Part shown: positions 8,201-17,547 of the stretch, in pieces
Layout: the number at the start of each line of letters is the position of its first letter
Numbering within the stretch: position 1 is the stretch's first letter
Source: Actinacidiphila alni
Lineage (GTDB): Bacteria > Actinomycetota > Actinomycetes > Streptomycetales > Streptomycetaceae
Direction: 5' to 3'
Length of the DNA: 64,000 nt
Assembly: GCF_900112845.1 (NCBI RefSeq)
Contig: NZ_FONG01000013.1
Coordinates: 164,485-228,484 of the forward strand
The notes under the pieces: generated by a model
The model's input: only the letters and a program-made list of their open reading frames with translations
Told to the model about the DNA's origin: nothing
Databases searched by the model: none
Translations under genes and position numbers: made by a program

Positions 8201-9385
8201 ATGCTCGTCGGTGTGACGACGATCCCCGCACGGCGGCGCTCCTGGTGGCAGACCGCCCGGCGGGATCCGGTGCTGATGTCGCCGCTGCTGCTGACCGTGG
8301 TGATCGGGGTGCTGGCGTTCGTCACACCGGACAATGTCGCCGTCAGCCGGCTGCTGCCCGCCGCGCCGGCGCTCGCCGCCTCGATGTGGTCGGTGGCGGC
8401 GACCGTGACGCTCGGCGCGTTCGCCATATGCGTGGTGATCGCCGTCGCCCTCGTCCTCGGCACGCCCGGGATGCTGTTCACCGCGGTGGCCATCGGCGCG
8501 GTCACCGCCGCGGCCGGCTACGCGGCGTACATCAGGCTGCAGCGCGAACGCACCCTCACCGAGGTCAGATCGGTGGCCGACGCCGCGCAGGCCGTCGTAC
8601 TGCGCCCCGTGCCGCCGCGCATCGGCCGGACCGACATCGCGACGCTGTACGTGGCCGCCGCCGCGCAGGCCAGGATCGGCGGCGACTTCTACGCCGCGGT
8701 CGAGACGCCGTACGGCGTACGGCTGCTCATCGGCGACGTCCGCGGCAAGGGCCTCGCGGCGGCGGGCGTGGCCGGAGCCGTCGCCAACTGCTTCCGCGAG
8801 GCCGCGCACGACGAACCGGACCTCGCGGCGCTCGCCCGCCGGCTGGACACCAGCCTCGGCCGGTACAGCGCCTCGCTGCCCGCGCAGGACGCCTCCGAGC
8901 GCTTCGCCACCGCGCTGCTCGCCGAGATCCCGGCGGGCGGCGGCCCGGCTGCACTCCTCAACTGCGGGCACCCGCCACCGTTGCTGCTGCACGCCGGCCG
9001 GGTCACCACACTGGACCCGGCGGTCCCCTCGCCGCCGCTGAACATGGCCGCCCTGATCGGCTCCGGCTATCACGTCGAGAGCGTGCCGCTTGCCGCCGGC
9101 GACCAGTTGCTGCTCTACACCGACGGCGTCACCGAGACCCGCGATCGCGCCGGCGCCTTCTTCCCGCTGCACCGGTGGGCGAGCCGCAGGCCGCCTGCCG
9201 AACCCGCCGAATTCCTCGGCCGGCTCCGCGCCGAACTGCTGCGCTACAGCGAGGGCCGGCTCGACGACGACATCGCCGCCATGCTGATCCGCTGCCGGCC
9301 CGGCGGTCAGGTCCTGCGCCCGCCGGAGGTACCGGACGGCGGCGCGGGCTCAGGCGCCGGTGGCGGACCGGGTGAAGACATGTGA
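8201..9385 (+). CDS. Membrane PP2C/SpoIIE-type serine phosphatase
   Basis: 394 aa from ATG 8201; an in-frame GTG at 8213 is an alternative start. The first 130 residues hold three or four hydrophobic segments (VLMSPLLLTVVIGVLAF, AAPALAASMWSVAATVTL, LFTAVAIGAVTAAAGYAAYI). The SpoIIE/PP2C domain follows (about 155-370) with metal-binding Asp residues in ARIGGDFYAAVE, LLIGDVRGKGLAAA and LLLYTDGVTETRDRAG, and DDDIAAMLI at the end. It should dephosphorylate a STAS anti-anti-sigma partner in a partner-switching pathway at the membrane. No STAS gene is adjacent, though one lies at 20823. The 3' end overlaps the convergent GNAT gene by 36 bp. Confidence 0.9.
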   Translation: MLVGVTTIPARRRSWWQTARRDPVLMSPLLLTVVIGVLAFVTPDNVAVSRLLPAAPALAASMWSVAATVTLGAFAICVVIAVALVLGTPGMLFTAVAIGAVTAAAGYAAYIRLQRERTLTEVRSVADAAQAVVLRPVPPRIGRTDIATLYVAAAAQARIGGDFYAAVETPYGVRLLIGDVRGKGLAAAGVAGAVANCFREAAHDEPDLAALARRLDTSLGRYSASLPAQDASERFATALLAEIPAGGGPAALLNCGHPPPLLLHAGRVTTLDPAVPSPPLNMAALIGSGYHVESVPLAAGDQLLLYTDGVTETRDRAGAFFPLHRWASRRPPAEPAEFLGRLRAELLRYSEGRLDDDIAAMLIRCRPGGQVLRPPEVPDGGAGSGAGGGPGEDM

Positions 9386-10135
9386 CCGGCCGATCGGGGT
9401 GAAGCCGCGGCGCGCGTACCAGGTACGGGGCCAGTCGTCCGGATCGGCGATCAGGAACAGCAGCGGGCAGCCGGCCGCCAGATGCGCCGCGGTGGCCAGA
9501 TTGATGTCGGCGTAACCGCGCCGCACATGGGTCGTCGCCGTCACCACCTCCTCGATCTGCGCGATGCCCTCGACCGGGTCGAGATAGAGGTCGGCCCAGG
9601 CGCCGACCGTGCCCTGGCCGTCCCTGACCGCGAGGAAGCGCACCTGGTCCGCGCCGCGCAGCCGGGCGGCGCGGCGGTCGGTGAGCTGGTGCACGACGCC
9701 TTCCTCGGCCTTCGGCATCCAGCGCCGGGTCTGCCGCAGCACGGCGGACCGCAGTTCCTCGGCGGCAACGGTCTCGGCCGCCGGGTCGGGAGCCGGCGCG
9801 GGGCCCGAGTGCCGCATCACCAGCTCCGTCTCGTGCTCGTAGCCCGCGGCGCGCAGCGCCGGAGCGCACAGCACGCCGAATTCGTCGTCGAGCACCGAGA
9901 TCCGGCGGTGCGGCAGATGCCCGAGCGTGCGGTCGGCGAGGCCCGGCAGCGCGTCGGGGGCGACCGACCCGTCCACGACGAGCTGATTGTGCTCGTGCGA
10001 GGCGGCGTAGGCGGAGTTGAGGACCGCGGCGCCACCGGGGATCTCGATCACCCGCTCGGCCTGGCGCCTGGCGAAGGCCGCACGGAAGGACGCGATGCGG
10101 AGCAGATCCACGGCGGAGACCTCGACGGCGGGCAT
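9350..10135 (-). CDS. GNAT-family N-acetyltransferase
   Basis: 261 aa from ATG 10135. The N-terminal half is unusual; the C-terminal half shows the GNAT core: VRFLAVRDGQGTVGAWADLYLD, then EEVVTATTHVRRGYADINLATAAH where a pyrophosphate loop would sit, and DWPRTWYARRGFTPIGRSHVF at the end, the classical WYxxxGF strand. It is likely an acetyl-CoA dependent small-molecule or protein acetyltransferase in the cytosol; substrate unknown. Convergent overlap of 36 bp with the phosphatase gene means the two transcripts share their 3' ends. Confidence 0.8.
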   Translation of the reverse strand: MPAVEVSAVDLLRIASFRAAFARRQAERVIEIPGGAAVLNSAYAASHEHNQLVVDGSVAPDALPGLADRTLGHLPHRRISVLDDEFGVLCAPALRAAGYEHETELVMRHSGPAPAPDPAAETVAAEELRSAVLRQTRRWMPKAEEGVVHQLTDRRAARLRGADQVRFLAVRDGQGTVGAWADLYLDPVEGIAQIEEVVTATTHVRRGYADINLATAAHLAAGCPLLFLIADPDDWPRTWYARRGFTPIGRSHVFTRSATGA

Positions 10136-10360
10136 GCGGCCAGTGTAGGAACACCCGATCAAGCCCCCGCAAGCTGATTTCGGGCCGCGCTGGGCGGCCG
10201 CGGCCCCGGCTCCCGCCGCCCGGGCGCGGCGGCCCGGAAGGCGGTCGGCGTCGGGAGCGGCCGGGGCCGGAGTAGTGACACACGTGGCCGGTGTTGCTTC
10301 AATGCGTGGTGCCCGCGCGCCCGAAAGCGCTTACCGTGCCGCACCATTGGAGCCGCCGTC

Positions 10361-12952
10361 GTGTCGATGTCACGTCGTGTCCTGCTGTCCTCGGTCCCGG
10401 CGGCGAGCCTCACCGCGCTGGTCGCCCCCCTGCGCGCACGGGCCGCGAGCGCACCCGCGGCCCGTACCGCGGGCGAACCCCGCGACGCCGGCGACGACGC
10501 GGCCACGCTGCTCGGCAACACCCTCGCGATCTTCGCCGGCACCGCCGACTCCAACTCCCGCGCCGACGTGGCCGGCAAGCTCGCCGCCATCGAGTCGACC
10601 GCCCGCGCCCGGCTCGCCGCGATGGACACCGCGGAGCCCGGCCAACTCTTCAAGGGCCTGGACCTCGGCACCAGCGACACCAATCTGACGACCTCCTTCC
10701 AGTACCTCTACGAGACGGCGCTCGCCACCCGGATACCGGGCGCCCCCGCAGGCACCCTCAGCGGCGACGAGAGCGTGGCGCGCCGCGTCGTCGACGGCCT
10801 GGCCCTCCTCTACGACGGCTACTACGGCGACCAGTCGGCGGGTTACTACGGCAACTGGTTCAACTGGGAGATCGGCATCTCCACGCACGTCACCAAGACG
10901 CTGCTGCTCCTGCGGGACACCCTGGCCGGCTACCGGCCCGATCTGACCGCGGCCTTCGTCGCCGCGATGGACGGCTATCTGCGCAACGGCAAGAACGGCG
11001 ACGTCGACCTCGACTCGCGCTTCCACACCGGCGCCAACCTCGCCGACATCACCACCAACCGCATCCTGCAGGGCGCCCTGCTCGGCGACGACGCCAGGAC
11101 CTCCAAGGCGATCGCCGACCAGCTGACCGTATTCGCGACCATCGACCCGTACGACGTGCGGCACGGCGTCACCGACGGCTTCTACGCGGACGGTTCCTTC
11201 ATCCAGCACGCGTCCGTCGCCTACACCGGCTCGTACGGCACCGGGCTGCTGACCCGCGTCGTGCAGACCGTGCGGATGCTCGACGGCACCGGCCACGTAC
11301 AGGGCGACGACCTGATCGGGGTCGTGCAGGGCTGGATCGCCGAGGGCTTCGCGCCGCTGATCTTCGAGGGCTGGATGTCGGAGATCGCCAAGGGCCGCGC
11401 GGTGTCCAGGACCACCACCGGATACGCCGACGTCGCCGTCGTGGTCGAGGCCGTCACCGGGATCTCCGCGTACACCTCGGCCGACGACGCGGCGGCCCTC
11501 GGCGGCTATGTCCGCTTCCTGCGGCAGACCTCGCGCGCCGCGCTCGACCCGCGGAGCTTCGTCTCGCCGACCACCGTCGCCCGCTACGCCGACATCCTCG
11601 CCGACACCTCGGCCCCGGCCCGTGACCTGGTCCCGGCCGCCCACCACGCGGCCTTCAACGCCATGGACAGGACCGTCCACCGCCGCCCAGGCCACGCCTT
11701 CGCGCTGTCCCGCAGCTCCGGCCGGATCAGCAAGTACGAGTACATGAGCGGCGAGAACTTGCTGCCCTGGTTCCAGGGCGAGGGCGCCCATTACCTGTAC
11801 CTGGCGGGCCAGGACCAGACCCGGGCCTTCGGCATCGACTACCTCACCGCCGTCTCGCCCTACCAACTGGCCGGTGTCACCGCGCCGGTGGAAACCCGGA
11901 AGTCGGTGCCCGAGCTGTACGGCACCGCCTGGTACGACAATCCGGCGCTGGGCTTCACCTCGTCGTCGGAGTCGCAGAACACCTACGTCTACTTCCCGCT
12001 CGCCACCAACGCCTTCTCCGGCGGCGCCACCCTCGGCGCGTACGGCACGGCCGCCTTCGTCCAGTCCGACGACGCCGCCTACGTCGCCAAGCGGGCGGGG
12101 CTGCTACCCGACGACTTCGTGGTCTACCGCAACGCCGAGGCGACCAAGTCGTGGTTCATGCTCGACGACGAGATCGTGGTCCTCGCCGCGGGCGTCGGCG
12201 ACCGGGCCGGACGCGCCGTGACGACGACGATCGACACCCGGATCGCCGATCAGGCCGACACCGTGACACTGACCGGGCGGCTGCACGACGGCGCGCCGTG
12301 GTCGGGTACGGGCACGGCGCCGCTGTCCTGGCTGCGCTTCGCCGACACCGGTCAGGGCACCGCGGTCGGCTACGCCTTCCTCGACGGATTCGCGCGCGGC
12401 CACGGCGGCGTACGGCCGACCGTCGCCCTGGACACGGTGACCCGCAGCCGCCGGACGGTGCGCACCGCCAACCCCGACACCGCCGTGACCAAGCAGGTCT
12501 TCGGGGTCCGCGTCGAACAGGCCGCGGGCGCACCGCTGTCGGCGATGGCGTACGCCCTCGTGCCGAACGCCACCGAGGCGGCGCTCGCCTCGTACGCGCA
12601 CGGCCGGCTGACGGTGCTCGCCAACTCCACCCGGACACAGGCGATCCGGCACCGCGGCCTCGGTCTGCTCGCCGTCAACGCCTTCGCGCCGGGCAGCCAC
12701 CACGCCGACCGGCTCACCCTCGAAGGCCCCGGCTCCGTCGTCCTGCGCGAGGACCGGGACGGGACGGTCGCGATCGCGGTCGCCGACCCGACCACCGCGC
12801 GCGACACCGTGACCCTCACCCTGCACGGCCGCCCGCTGCGCACGGTCACGGCGGACGGCGGTGTGCGGGTGGCCCGGATCCCCGGCGGCACCCGCGTCGA
12901 GGTGACGACTCGGCACACCTACGGCCGCAGCCTGCTGGCGACCCTGCGCTGA
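10361..12952 (+). CDS. Secreted polysaccharide lyase family 8 enzyme
   Basis: 863 aa from GTG 10361, chosen because GGAG lies 8 nt upstream; ATG 10367 would leave 14 nt. A Tat-like signal (SRRVLLSSVPAASLTALVAP) ends near ARAAS. The alpha/alpha toroid (about 40-390) carries the PL8 catalytic signatures NWFNWEIGISTHVTKTLLLL, RFHTGANLADITTNRILQ with the catalytic His, and DGFYADGSFIQHASVAYTGSYG with the catalytic Tyr. The beta-sandwich part includes GENLLPWFQGEGAHYLYL and NTYVYFPLATNAFSGG. PL8 includes hyaluronate, chondroitin and xanthan lyases; the sequence alone does not fix the substrate. Released unsaturated sugars would be taken up elsewhere. A strong terminator follows. Confidence 0.92.
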   Translation: MSMSRRVLLSSVPAASLTALVAPLRARAASAPAARTAGEPRDAGDDAATLLGNTLAIFAGTADSNSRADVAGKLAAIESTARARLAAMDTAEPGQLFKGLDLGTSDTNLTTSFQYLYETALATRIPGAPAGTLSGDESVARRVVDGLALLYDGYYGDQSAGYYGNWFNWEIGISTHVTKTLLLLRDTLAGYRPDLTAAFVAAMDGYLRNGKNGDVDLDSRFHTGANLADITTNRILQGALLGDDARTSKAIADQLTVFATIDPYDVRHGVTDGFYADGSFIQHASVAYTGSYGTGLLTRVVQTVRMLDGTGHVQGDDLIGVVQGWIAEGFAPLIFEGWMSEIAKGRAVSRTTTGYADVAVVVEAVTGISAYTSADDAAALGGYVRFLRQTSRAALDPRSFVSPTTVARYADILADTSAPARDLVPAAHHAAFNAMDRTVHRRPGHAFALSRSSGRISKYEYMSGENLLPWFQGEGAHYLYLAGQDQTRAFGIDYLTAVSPYQLAGVTAPVETRKSVPELYGTAWYDNPALGFTSSSESQNTYVYFPLATNAFSGGATLGAYGTAAFVQSDDAAYVAKRAGLLPDDFVVYRNAEATKSWFMLDDEIVVLAAGVGDRAGRAVTTTIDTRIADQADTVTLTGRLHDGAPWSGTGTAPLSWLRFADTGQGTAVGYAFLDGFARGHGGVRPTVALDTVTRSRRTVRTANPDTAVTKQVFGVRVEQAAGAPLSAMAYALVPNATEAALASYAHGRLTVLANSTRTQAIRHRGLGLLAVNAFAPGSHHADRLTLEGPGSVVLREDRDGTVAIAVADPTTARDTVTLTLHGRPLRTVTADGGVRVARIPGGTRVEVTTRHTYGRSLLATLR

Positions 12953-12968
12953 CGCTGTTCCTCCCGCG

Positions 12969-13006
12969 AACGCCCCGCCGGCTCACCCGAGCCGAGGCGG
13001 GGCGTT
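12969..13006 (+). terminator. Rho-independent terminator after PL8 gene
   Basis: AACGCCCCGCC (12969-12979) pairs with GGCGGGGCGTT (12996-13006). An inner GGCTC/GAGCC stem closes on an ACCC loop, and CTTT follows. It starts 17 nt after the stop codon. Confidence 0.85.
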
Positions 13007-13056
13007 CTTTGTGCCGCCCGGCGGTCGCCGTACCGGGCAGTCCGATGCTTCCGGGG

Positions 13057-13190
13057 CTTACTTGGGATCTTCCGTGAGTAAGTACAGATTCAGCAAAGAT
13101 AAGTTCGGATATTGCGCTGGAGTGTCCACGACATTACGGTTCCACTGCGCCGCCCGGCCCAGCCCCGTGTTCCGCCGCTCCCCCCCCCCC
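13057..13190 (+). promoter_or_regulatory. AT-rich upstream region with inverted repeat and C11 tract
   Basis: Between the terminator and the beta-helix gene, 13057-13130 is markedly AT-richer than its surroundings. It contains the inverted repeat CTTACT (13057-13062) / AGTAAG (13077-13082), a plausible operator. A run of 11 C residues spans 13180-13190, about 100 nt before the start codon. No further gene was seen in 13007-13289. Confidence 0.4.
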
Positions 13191-13289
13191 GCTTCCCCGC
13201 CGCTCCTCCTCGAGGCTTCGCCCCGCCGTCGTACGGCCGCCCACGGCGCACTCCGGCCCTCCGTGTCGTGTTGTCGAAAGGAACAGACG

Positions 13290-16200
13290 TTGTTCCAGCC
13301 CATGAGATCCCTGCGGCGCACCGTCGCCGTCGCCGGCGCCGGCGCGCTGATCGGCGCCGCGGGCGTCATCGCCCTCGCGGCGCCACCGGCCGCCGCCGCC
13401 ACAGCGACCGGCGGCAGCGGCGCGAGCCTGCCCTACGTCGAGGTGCAGGCGGAGAACTCCGCCACCAACGGCACGGCCATCGGCCCGAGTTTCGCGGCCG
13501 GGCAGCTCGCCGACGAGGCGTCCTACCGCAAGGCCGTGACCCTGTCGGGCAGCGGAAAGTACGTCACCTTCACCACCCCGGTGGCGACCAACTCGATCGA
13601 CTTCCGCTACAGCATCCCGGACGGCTCCGGCGGCTCGGTCTACACCGCGCCCCTGTCGTTCGCCATCAACGGCACCGCGCAGCCCGACTTCACCCTGACC
13701 AACGCCTACAGCTGGTACTACGGCAGCTACCCGTTCACCAACACCCCGGGCAGCAACCCGCACCACTTCTACGACGAGGCCCACCGCCTGCTGCCGCAGA
13801 CGTATCCGGCCGGCACCACCTTCACCCTCCAGACCAGCGGCGGCAGCGCCGCCACCACCATCGACTTCGCCGACTTCGAACAGGTCGGGGCGGCGCTCCC
13901 GCAGCCGGCCGGCTCGGTGTCGGTGACCAGCCAGGGCGCGGACGCCACGGGGGCGGCCGACTCCACCAGCGCCTTCAACGCGGCGATCAGCGCGGCCGGA
14001 CCCGGCGGCACCGTGTGGATACCGCCGGGCACGTACAAGATCCCCCGCCACATCACGGTCAACAACGTCACCGTCACCGGCGCGGGCATGTGGTACTCGA
14101 CGGTGACCGGTGCGGCGCCCGGCTTCTACGGCCTCGGCGAACCGGACAGCTGCGGCGTCGGCGGCAACCGCGGCGTCAGCAGCAATGTCCACCTCGCCAA
14201 CTTCGCGATCTTCGGGCAGGTCGGCGAGCGCAACGACTGCGACCAGGTCAACGGCATCGGCGGCGCGATGAGCAACTCCAGCGTGTCGAGCCTGTGGATC
14301 GACCACATGAAGGTCGGCGCCTGGATGGACGGGCCGATGGACAAGCTGACGCTCAGCGGCCTGCGCATCCGCGACACCACCGCCGACGGCATCAACTTCC
14401 ACGGCGGCGTCACCAATTCGACGGTGACCAACAGCGGGATCCGCAACACCGGTGACGACGGCATCGCCACCTGGGCGGACTCCGCGCTCGGCGCCGACGC
14501 CAACGACACCATCTCCCACAACACCGTCGAGACGCAGATCCTCGCCAACGGCATCGCGATCTACGGCGGCCACGACAACACCGTCACCGGCAATCTGGTC
14601 CGCGACACCGGACTCGCGCAGGGCGGCGGCATCCATGTCGGCCAGCGCTTCACCTCCACCCCGGTCGGCACCACCACCATCTCCGACAACACCATCGTCC
14701 GCGCCGGCAGCCTCGACCCGAACTGGCAGTTCGGTGTCGGCGCGCTGTGGTTCGACGGCAGCCAGGGCGCCATCACCGGCCCGATCAACGTCTCCAACGC
14801 ACTCATCCAGCAGAGCCCCTACGAGGCCGTGCAATGGGTCGAGGGCACCGTCAGCGGGGTCGACCTCAACAATGTGACGATCGCCGGCGCCGGCACCTTC
14901 GCACTCCAGGAACAGACCGGCGGCGCCGCGAAGTTCACCAATGTCACCGCGACCGGAATCGGCGCCGGTTCCCCCGTCTACAGCTGTGAGGGCGGCAATT
15001 TCGCCGTCACCGACGGCGGCGGCAACTCGGGCATCAGCGGCACGCCCCTGTGCGGCGGCTTCCCCGCCCCCGTCTTCCCGCCCTACCCGGCCGAGGGCGT
15101 GACCGCCAGCCCCAGCGCCCTCAACTTCGGCTCGGTCGCCACCGGTTCGACCAGCGCGGCGCAGACCGTCACCGTCAGCAACCCGACCAATGCCGCGGCC
15201 GCCGTCTCCTCGGTCACCGCCTCCGGCGACTTCTCGCAGACCAACACCTGCGGCAACTCGATCCCGGCGAACGGCTCCTGCACCGTCGGCGTGAAATTCG
15301 CGCCGACCGCGGCCGGCGCGCGCAGCGGCACCCTCACCGTCAACGCAGGCGGCACCACCGACACCGTCGCGCTGTCCGGCACCGGCACCGCGCCCGGGCC
15401 GATCCTCGGCACCAACCCGGCGAGCCTGGCCTTCGGCGCCACCGTCGTCGGCGCCACGGCCGCGCCGCAGACCGTGACCGTCACCAACTCCGGCACCACC
15501 ACGGCCACGATCTCGGCGGTCGCCGCGACCGGCGACTTCACTCAGACCAACAACTGCGGCTCGGTCGCGGTCGGTTCGTCCTGCGCCGTCACCGTCACCT
15601 TCAAGCCGACGACCGGCGGTACGCGCGGCGGCACCCTGACCCTGACCAGCAACGCCAACAACAGCCCGACCACCGTCGCGCTGTCCGGCAGCGGCATCGA
15701 CAGCAGCACCGACGTCGCGGCCGGCCGCCCGGCCACCGCGAGTTCCACCAACGGCACCTTCGCGCCGGGCAATGTCACCGACGCCGACGCCTCCACCTAC
15801 TGGGAGAGCGCCAACGGCGCCTTCCCGCAGTGGGTCCAGGTCGACCTCGGCCAGAACACCAGCATCGGCAAGACCGTACTGAAGCTGCCGCCGTCGACCG
15901 CCTGGGCGACCCGCAGCGAGACGCTGTCCGTGCAGGGCTCCACCGACGGCACCTCCTTCAGCACCCTGTCGGCCTCCGCCGCCCGCACCTTCGACCCGAA
16001 CGCCAACAACAACACGGTGACCATCACCTTCCCCGCGGCCACCGCCCGCTACGTCCGGATCAACGTCACCGCCAACACCGGCTGGAACGCGGCCCAGTTG
16101 TCCGCCCTCCAGGTCTTCCCGAGCGGCGGGAGCAACCCGTCGACGGCGACTCTCGCGGTCGCCCCGACCTCACTCAGCTTCGCCTCGCAGGCACCCGGCA

Positions 16201-16871
16201 CCACCAGCGCCGCGCAGAATGTGACGGTCAGCAACACCGGGACCGCCGCCGCGTCGATCTCCTCGGTCACCGCCTCCGGCGACTTCTCGCAGACCAACAC
16301 CTGCGGCACCTCGCTCGCGGCGGGTGCCACCTGCACCGTCGGCGTGAAGTTCACCCCGACCGCGGCAGGCACCCGCACCGGCACCCTCACCATCAGCGGC
16401 AACGCCTCCAACAGCCCCACCACGGTCGCGCTGACCGGCACCGGCAGCGGCACCGTGAGCACCAACCTGGCGGCGGGCAAGGCCACCGCCGAGTCCAGCC
16501 ACGCCGACGTCTACCCGTCCTCGCACGTCACCGACGGCGACCGCAACAGCTACTGGGAGAGCGCCAACAACGCCTTCCCGCAGTGGGTGCAGGTCGACCT
16601 CGGCGCCGCGCAGAGCGCCTCCCGCGTCGTCCTCCAACTGCCGTCGGGCTGGGGCGCCCGCAACCAGACGCTGTCGCTGTCGGGCAGCACCGACGGCAGC
16701 AGCTTCAGCACACTGAAATCCTCCGCCACCTACTCCTTCACCCCGGCCGCCGACAACACCGTCACGATCACCTTCCCCGCGTCCACCCAGCGGTACTTCC
16801 GGGTGACCGTCACGGCCAACACCGGCTGGCCCGCCGGCCAGATCTCCGAATTCCAGGTCTGGAACAGCTGA
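13290..16871 (+). CDS. Large secreted beta-helix glycosidase, GH87/mycodextranase-like, with anchor and discoidin modules
   Basis: 1193 aa from TTG 13290, preferred because GAAAGGA lies 7 nt upstream; ATG 13302 is 19 nt from that site and is the alternative. A signal peptide covers about 1-40 (ends AAPPAAAATA). Residues about 45-165 are a jelly-roll starting LPYVEVQAENSATNGTAIG. A right-handed parallel beta-helix runs about 170-580 with many NxI/V turns and the double-Asp motif RNTGDDGIATW expected at a GH87 active site. Two choice-of-anchor-D/ASH domains (about 605-800), an F5/8 discoidin domain (about 805-930), a third ASH (about 945-1045) and a second discoidin domain (about 1050-1193) follow. 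The discoidin-like modules probably bind polysaccharide. Alpha-1,3-glucanase is the best guess; another beta-helix carbohydrate-active function is possible. Confidence 0.75.
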   Translation: MFQPMRSLRRTVAVAGAGALIGAAGVIALAAPPAAAATATGGSGASLPYVEVQAENSATNGTAIGPSFAAGQLADEASYRKAVTLSGSGKYVTFTTPVATNSIDFRYSIPDGSGGSVYTAPLSFAINGTAQPDFTLTNAYSWYYGSYPFTNTPGSNPHHFYDEAHRLLPQTYPAGTTFTLQTSGGSAATTIDFADFEQVGAALPQPAGSVSVTSQGADATGAADSTSAFNAAISAAGPGGTVWIPPGTYKIPRHITVNNVTVTGAGMWYSTVTGAAPGFYGLGEPDSCGVGGNRGVSSNVHLANFAIFGQVGERNDCDQVNGIGGAMSNSSVSSLWIDHMKVGAWMDGPMDKLTLSGLRIRDTTADGINFHGGVTNSTVTNSGIRNTGDDGIATWADSALGADANDTISHNTVETQILANGIAIYGGHDNTVTGNLVRDTGLAQGGGIHVGQRFTSTPVGTTTISDNTIVRAGSLDPNWQFGVGALWFDGSQGAITGPINVSNALIQQSPYEAVQWVEGTVSGVDLNNVTIAGAGTFALQEQTGGAAKFTNVTATGIGAGSPVYSCEGGNFAVTDGGGNSGISGTPLCGGFPAPVFPPYPAEGVTASPSALNFGSVATGSTSAAQTVTVSNPTNAAAAVSSVTASGDFSQTNTCGNSIPANGSCTVGVKFAPTAAGARSGTLTVNAGGTTDTVALSGTGTAPGPILGTNPASLAFGATVVGATAAPQTVTVTNSGTTTATISAVAATGDFTQTNNCGSVAVGSSCAVTVTFKPTTGGTRGGTLTLTSNANNSPTTVALSGSGIDSSTDVAAGRPATASSTNGTFAPGNVTDADASTYWESANGAFPQWVQVDLGQNTSIGKTVLKLPPSTAWATRSETLSVQGSTDGTSFSTLSASAARTFDPNANNNTVTITFPAATARYVRINVTANTGWNAAQLSALQVFPSGGSNPSTATLAVAPTSLSFASQAPGTTSAAQNVTVSNTGTAAASISSVTASGDFSQTNTCGTSLAAGATCTVGVKFTPTAAGTRTGTLTISGNASNSPTTVALTGTGSGTVSTNLAAGKATAESSHADVYPSSHVTDGDRNSYWESANNAFPQWVQVDLGAAQSASRVVLQLPSGWGARNQTLSLSGSTDGSSFSTLKSSATYSFTPAADNTVTITFPASTQRYFRVTVTANTGWPAGQISEFQVWNS
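15205..15255 (+). repeat. 51-bp exact repeat, copy 1
   Basis: Identical over 51 bases to 16258-16308. It encodes SSVTASGDFSQTNTCG within the first ASH module of the beta-helix protein and marks an internal duplication. Confidence 0.9.
16258..16308 (+). repeat. 51-bp exact repeat, copy 2
   Basis: Second copy of the 15205-15255 repeat, inside the third ASH module. The flanking module sequence is also similar, though diverged. Confidence 0.9.
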
Positions 16872-16900
16872 CCGGGACCTGACCGGGATCTGACCGGGAC
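16868..16900 (+). repeat. Three 11-bp tandem copies at the stop codon
   Basis: CTGACCGGGAC/T is repeated three times (16868-16878, 16879-16889, 16890-16900). The first copy contains the TGA stop of the beta-helix gene and the later ones add TGA triplets. Confidence 0.8.
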
Positions 16901-16909
16901 CTGTGCCCG

Positions 16910-16944
16910 ACCGGCCCCTCACGCCTGGTGCGTGAGGGGCCGGT
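16910..16944 (+). terminator. Perfect 15-bp hairpin terminator
   Basis: 16910-16924 pairs without mismatch with 16930-16944 around a CTGGT loop. It lies 39 nt after the beta-helix stop codon and isolates that gene from the roadblock operon. Confidence 0.8.
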
Positions 16945-17124
16945 GGCGTTCCCGGGACACCGGCCCGGCGCGGCGGCCGGACAGCGGGGGAGCATCTTAG
17001 GCCCTGCACGGTCATGTACCGCTGGAAAATGCCAGAAACCCCCGGGACGGGTGCCACCGTCCGTAACCTGTCGGTCACCGCCGAGCGTCGGCGGGCCATC
17101 AGGGTACGCACGGAGGGGAGCCGG

Positions 17125-17547
17125 GTGTCCGGGATCGACGAGTGCCTGCGCGAGGCCATGACGCTGCCGGGAGCACGCGGCGCGGCCCTGGTCGAATGGA
17201 TCAGCGGGCTCTCGCTCGGCCGGGTCGGCGAAACACCCGGCGGCGACCCGGAGGCGGCCGCCGCCGAAGCCGCGGAACTTGCCCGCATGGCCGTGGAGCA
17301 CGGGGTGTTCGAGCCCGCGGAAACTCTCGACGGACCATCAGGACCCGGTGCGCAGGACACCGGGAAGGGCCTGCCGGTCGAGGACGTCATCCTCGTCACC
17401 CGCACCGGCTACCACCTGCTGCGCTACGTCGAGGCACCCTTCGACGGCGGGGTGTTCCTGCACCTGTGGCTCGACCGGGACCAGGCCAATCTCGCCCTCG
17501 CCATGCGGCACGTACGCGACCTCGCCGAGCGGCTGGTGCTGGTGTGA
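17125..17547 (+). CDS. Roadblock/LC7-like protein (divergent)
   Basis: 140 aa from GTG 17125; GGAGGGGAG lies just upstream. It aligns with the protein at 18981: ALVEWISGLSLGRVG here against ALVDYTSGMALGTLG there, and DVILVTRTGYHLLRY against DILITLGGQYHLIRL, with a shared ending DRDQANLALAMRHVRDL against DKSRANLAMARHQLKR. It has an extra Pro/Gly-rich insert at about residues 58-85. Roadblock proteins dimerise and in bacteria act with small Ras-like GTPases; none is nearby. First gene of an operon of four, with its stop overlapping the next start as GTGA. Confidence 0.65.
   Translation: MSGIDECLREAMTLPGARGAALVEWISGLSLGRVGETPGGDPEAAAAEAAELARMAVEHGVFEPAETLDGPSGPGAQDTGKGLPVEDVILVTRTGYHLLRYVEAPFDGGVFLHLWLDRDQANLALAMRHVRDLAERLVLV

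Noticed and set aside
13011..13289. Upstream part of the beta-helix frame as coding
   Set aside because: Contains a terminator remnant, AT-rich promoter-like DNA and a C11 tract; signal peptide begins only after 13290.
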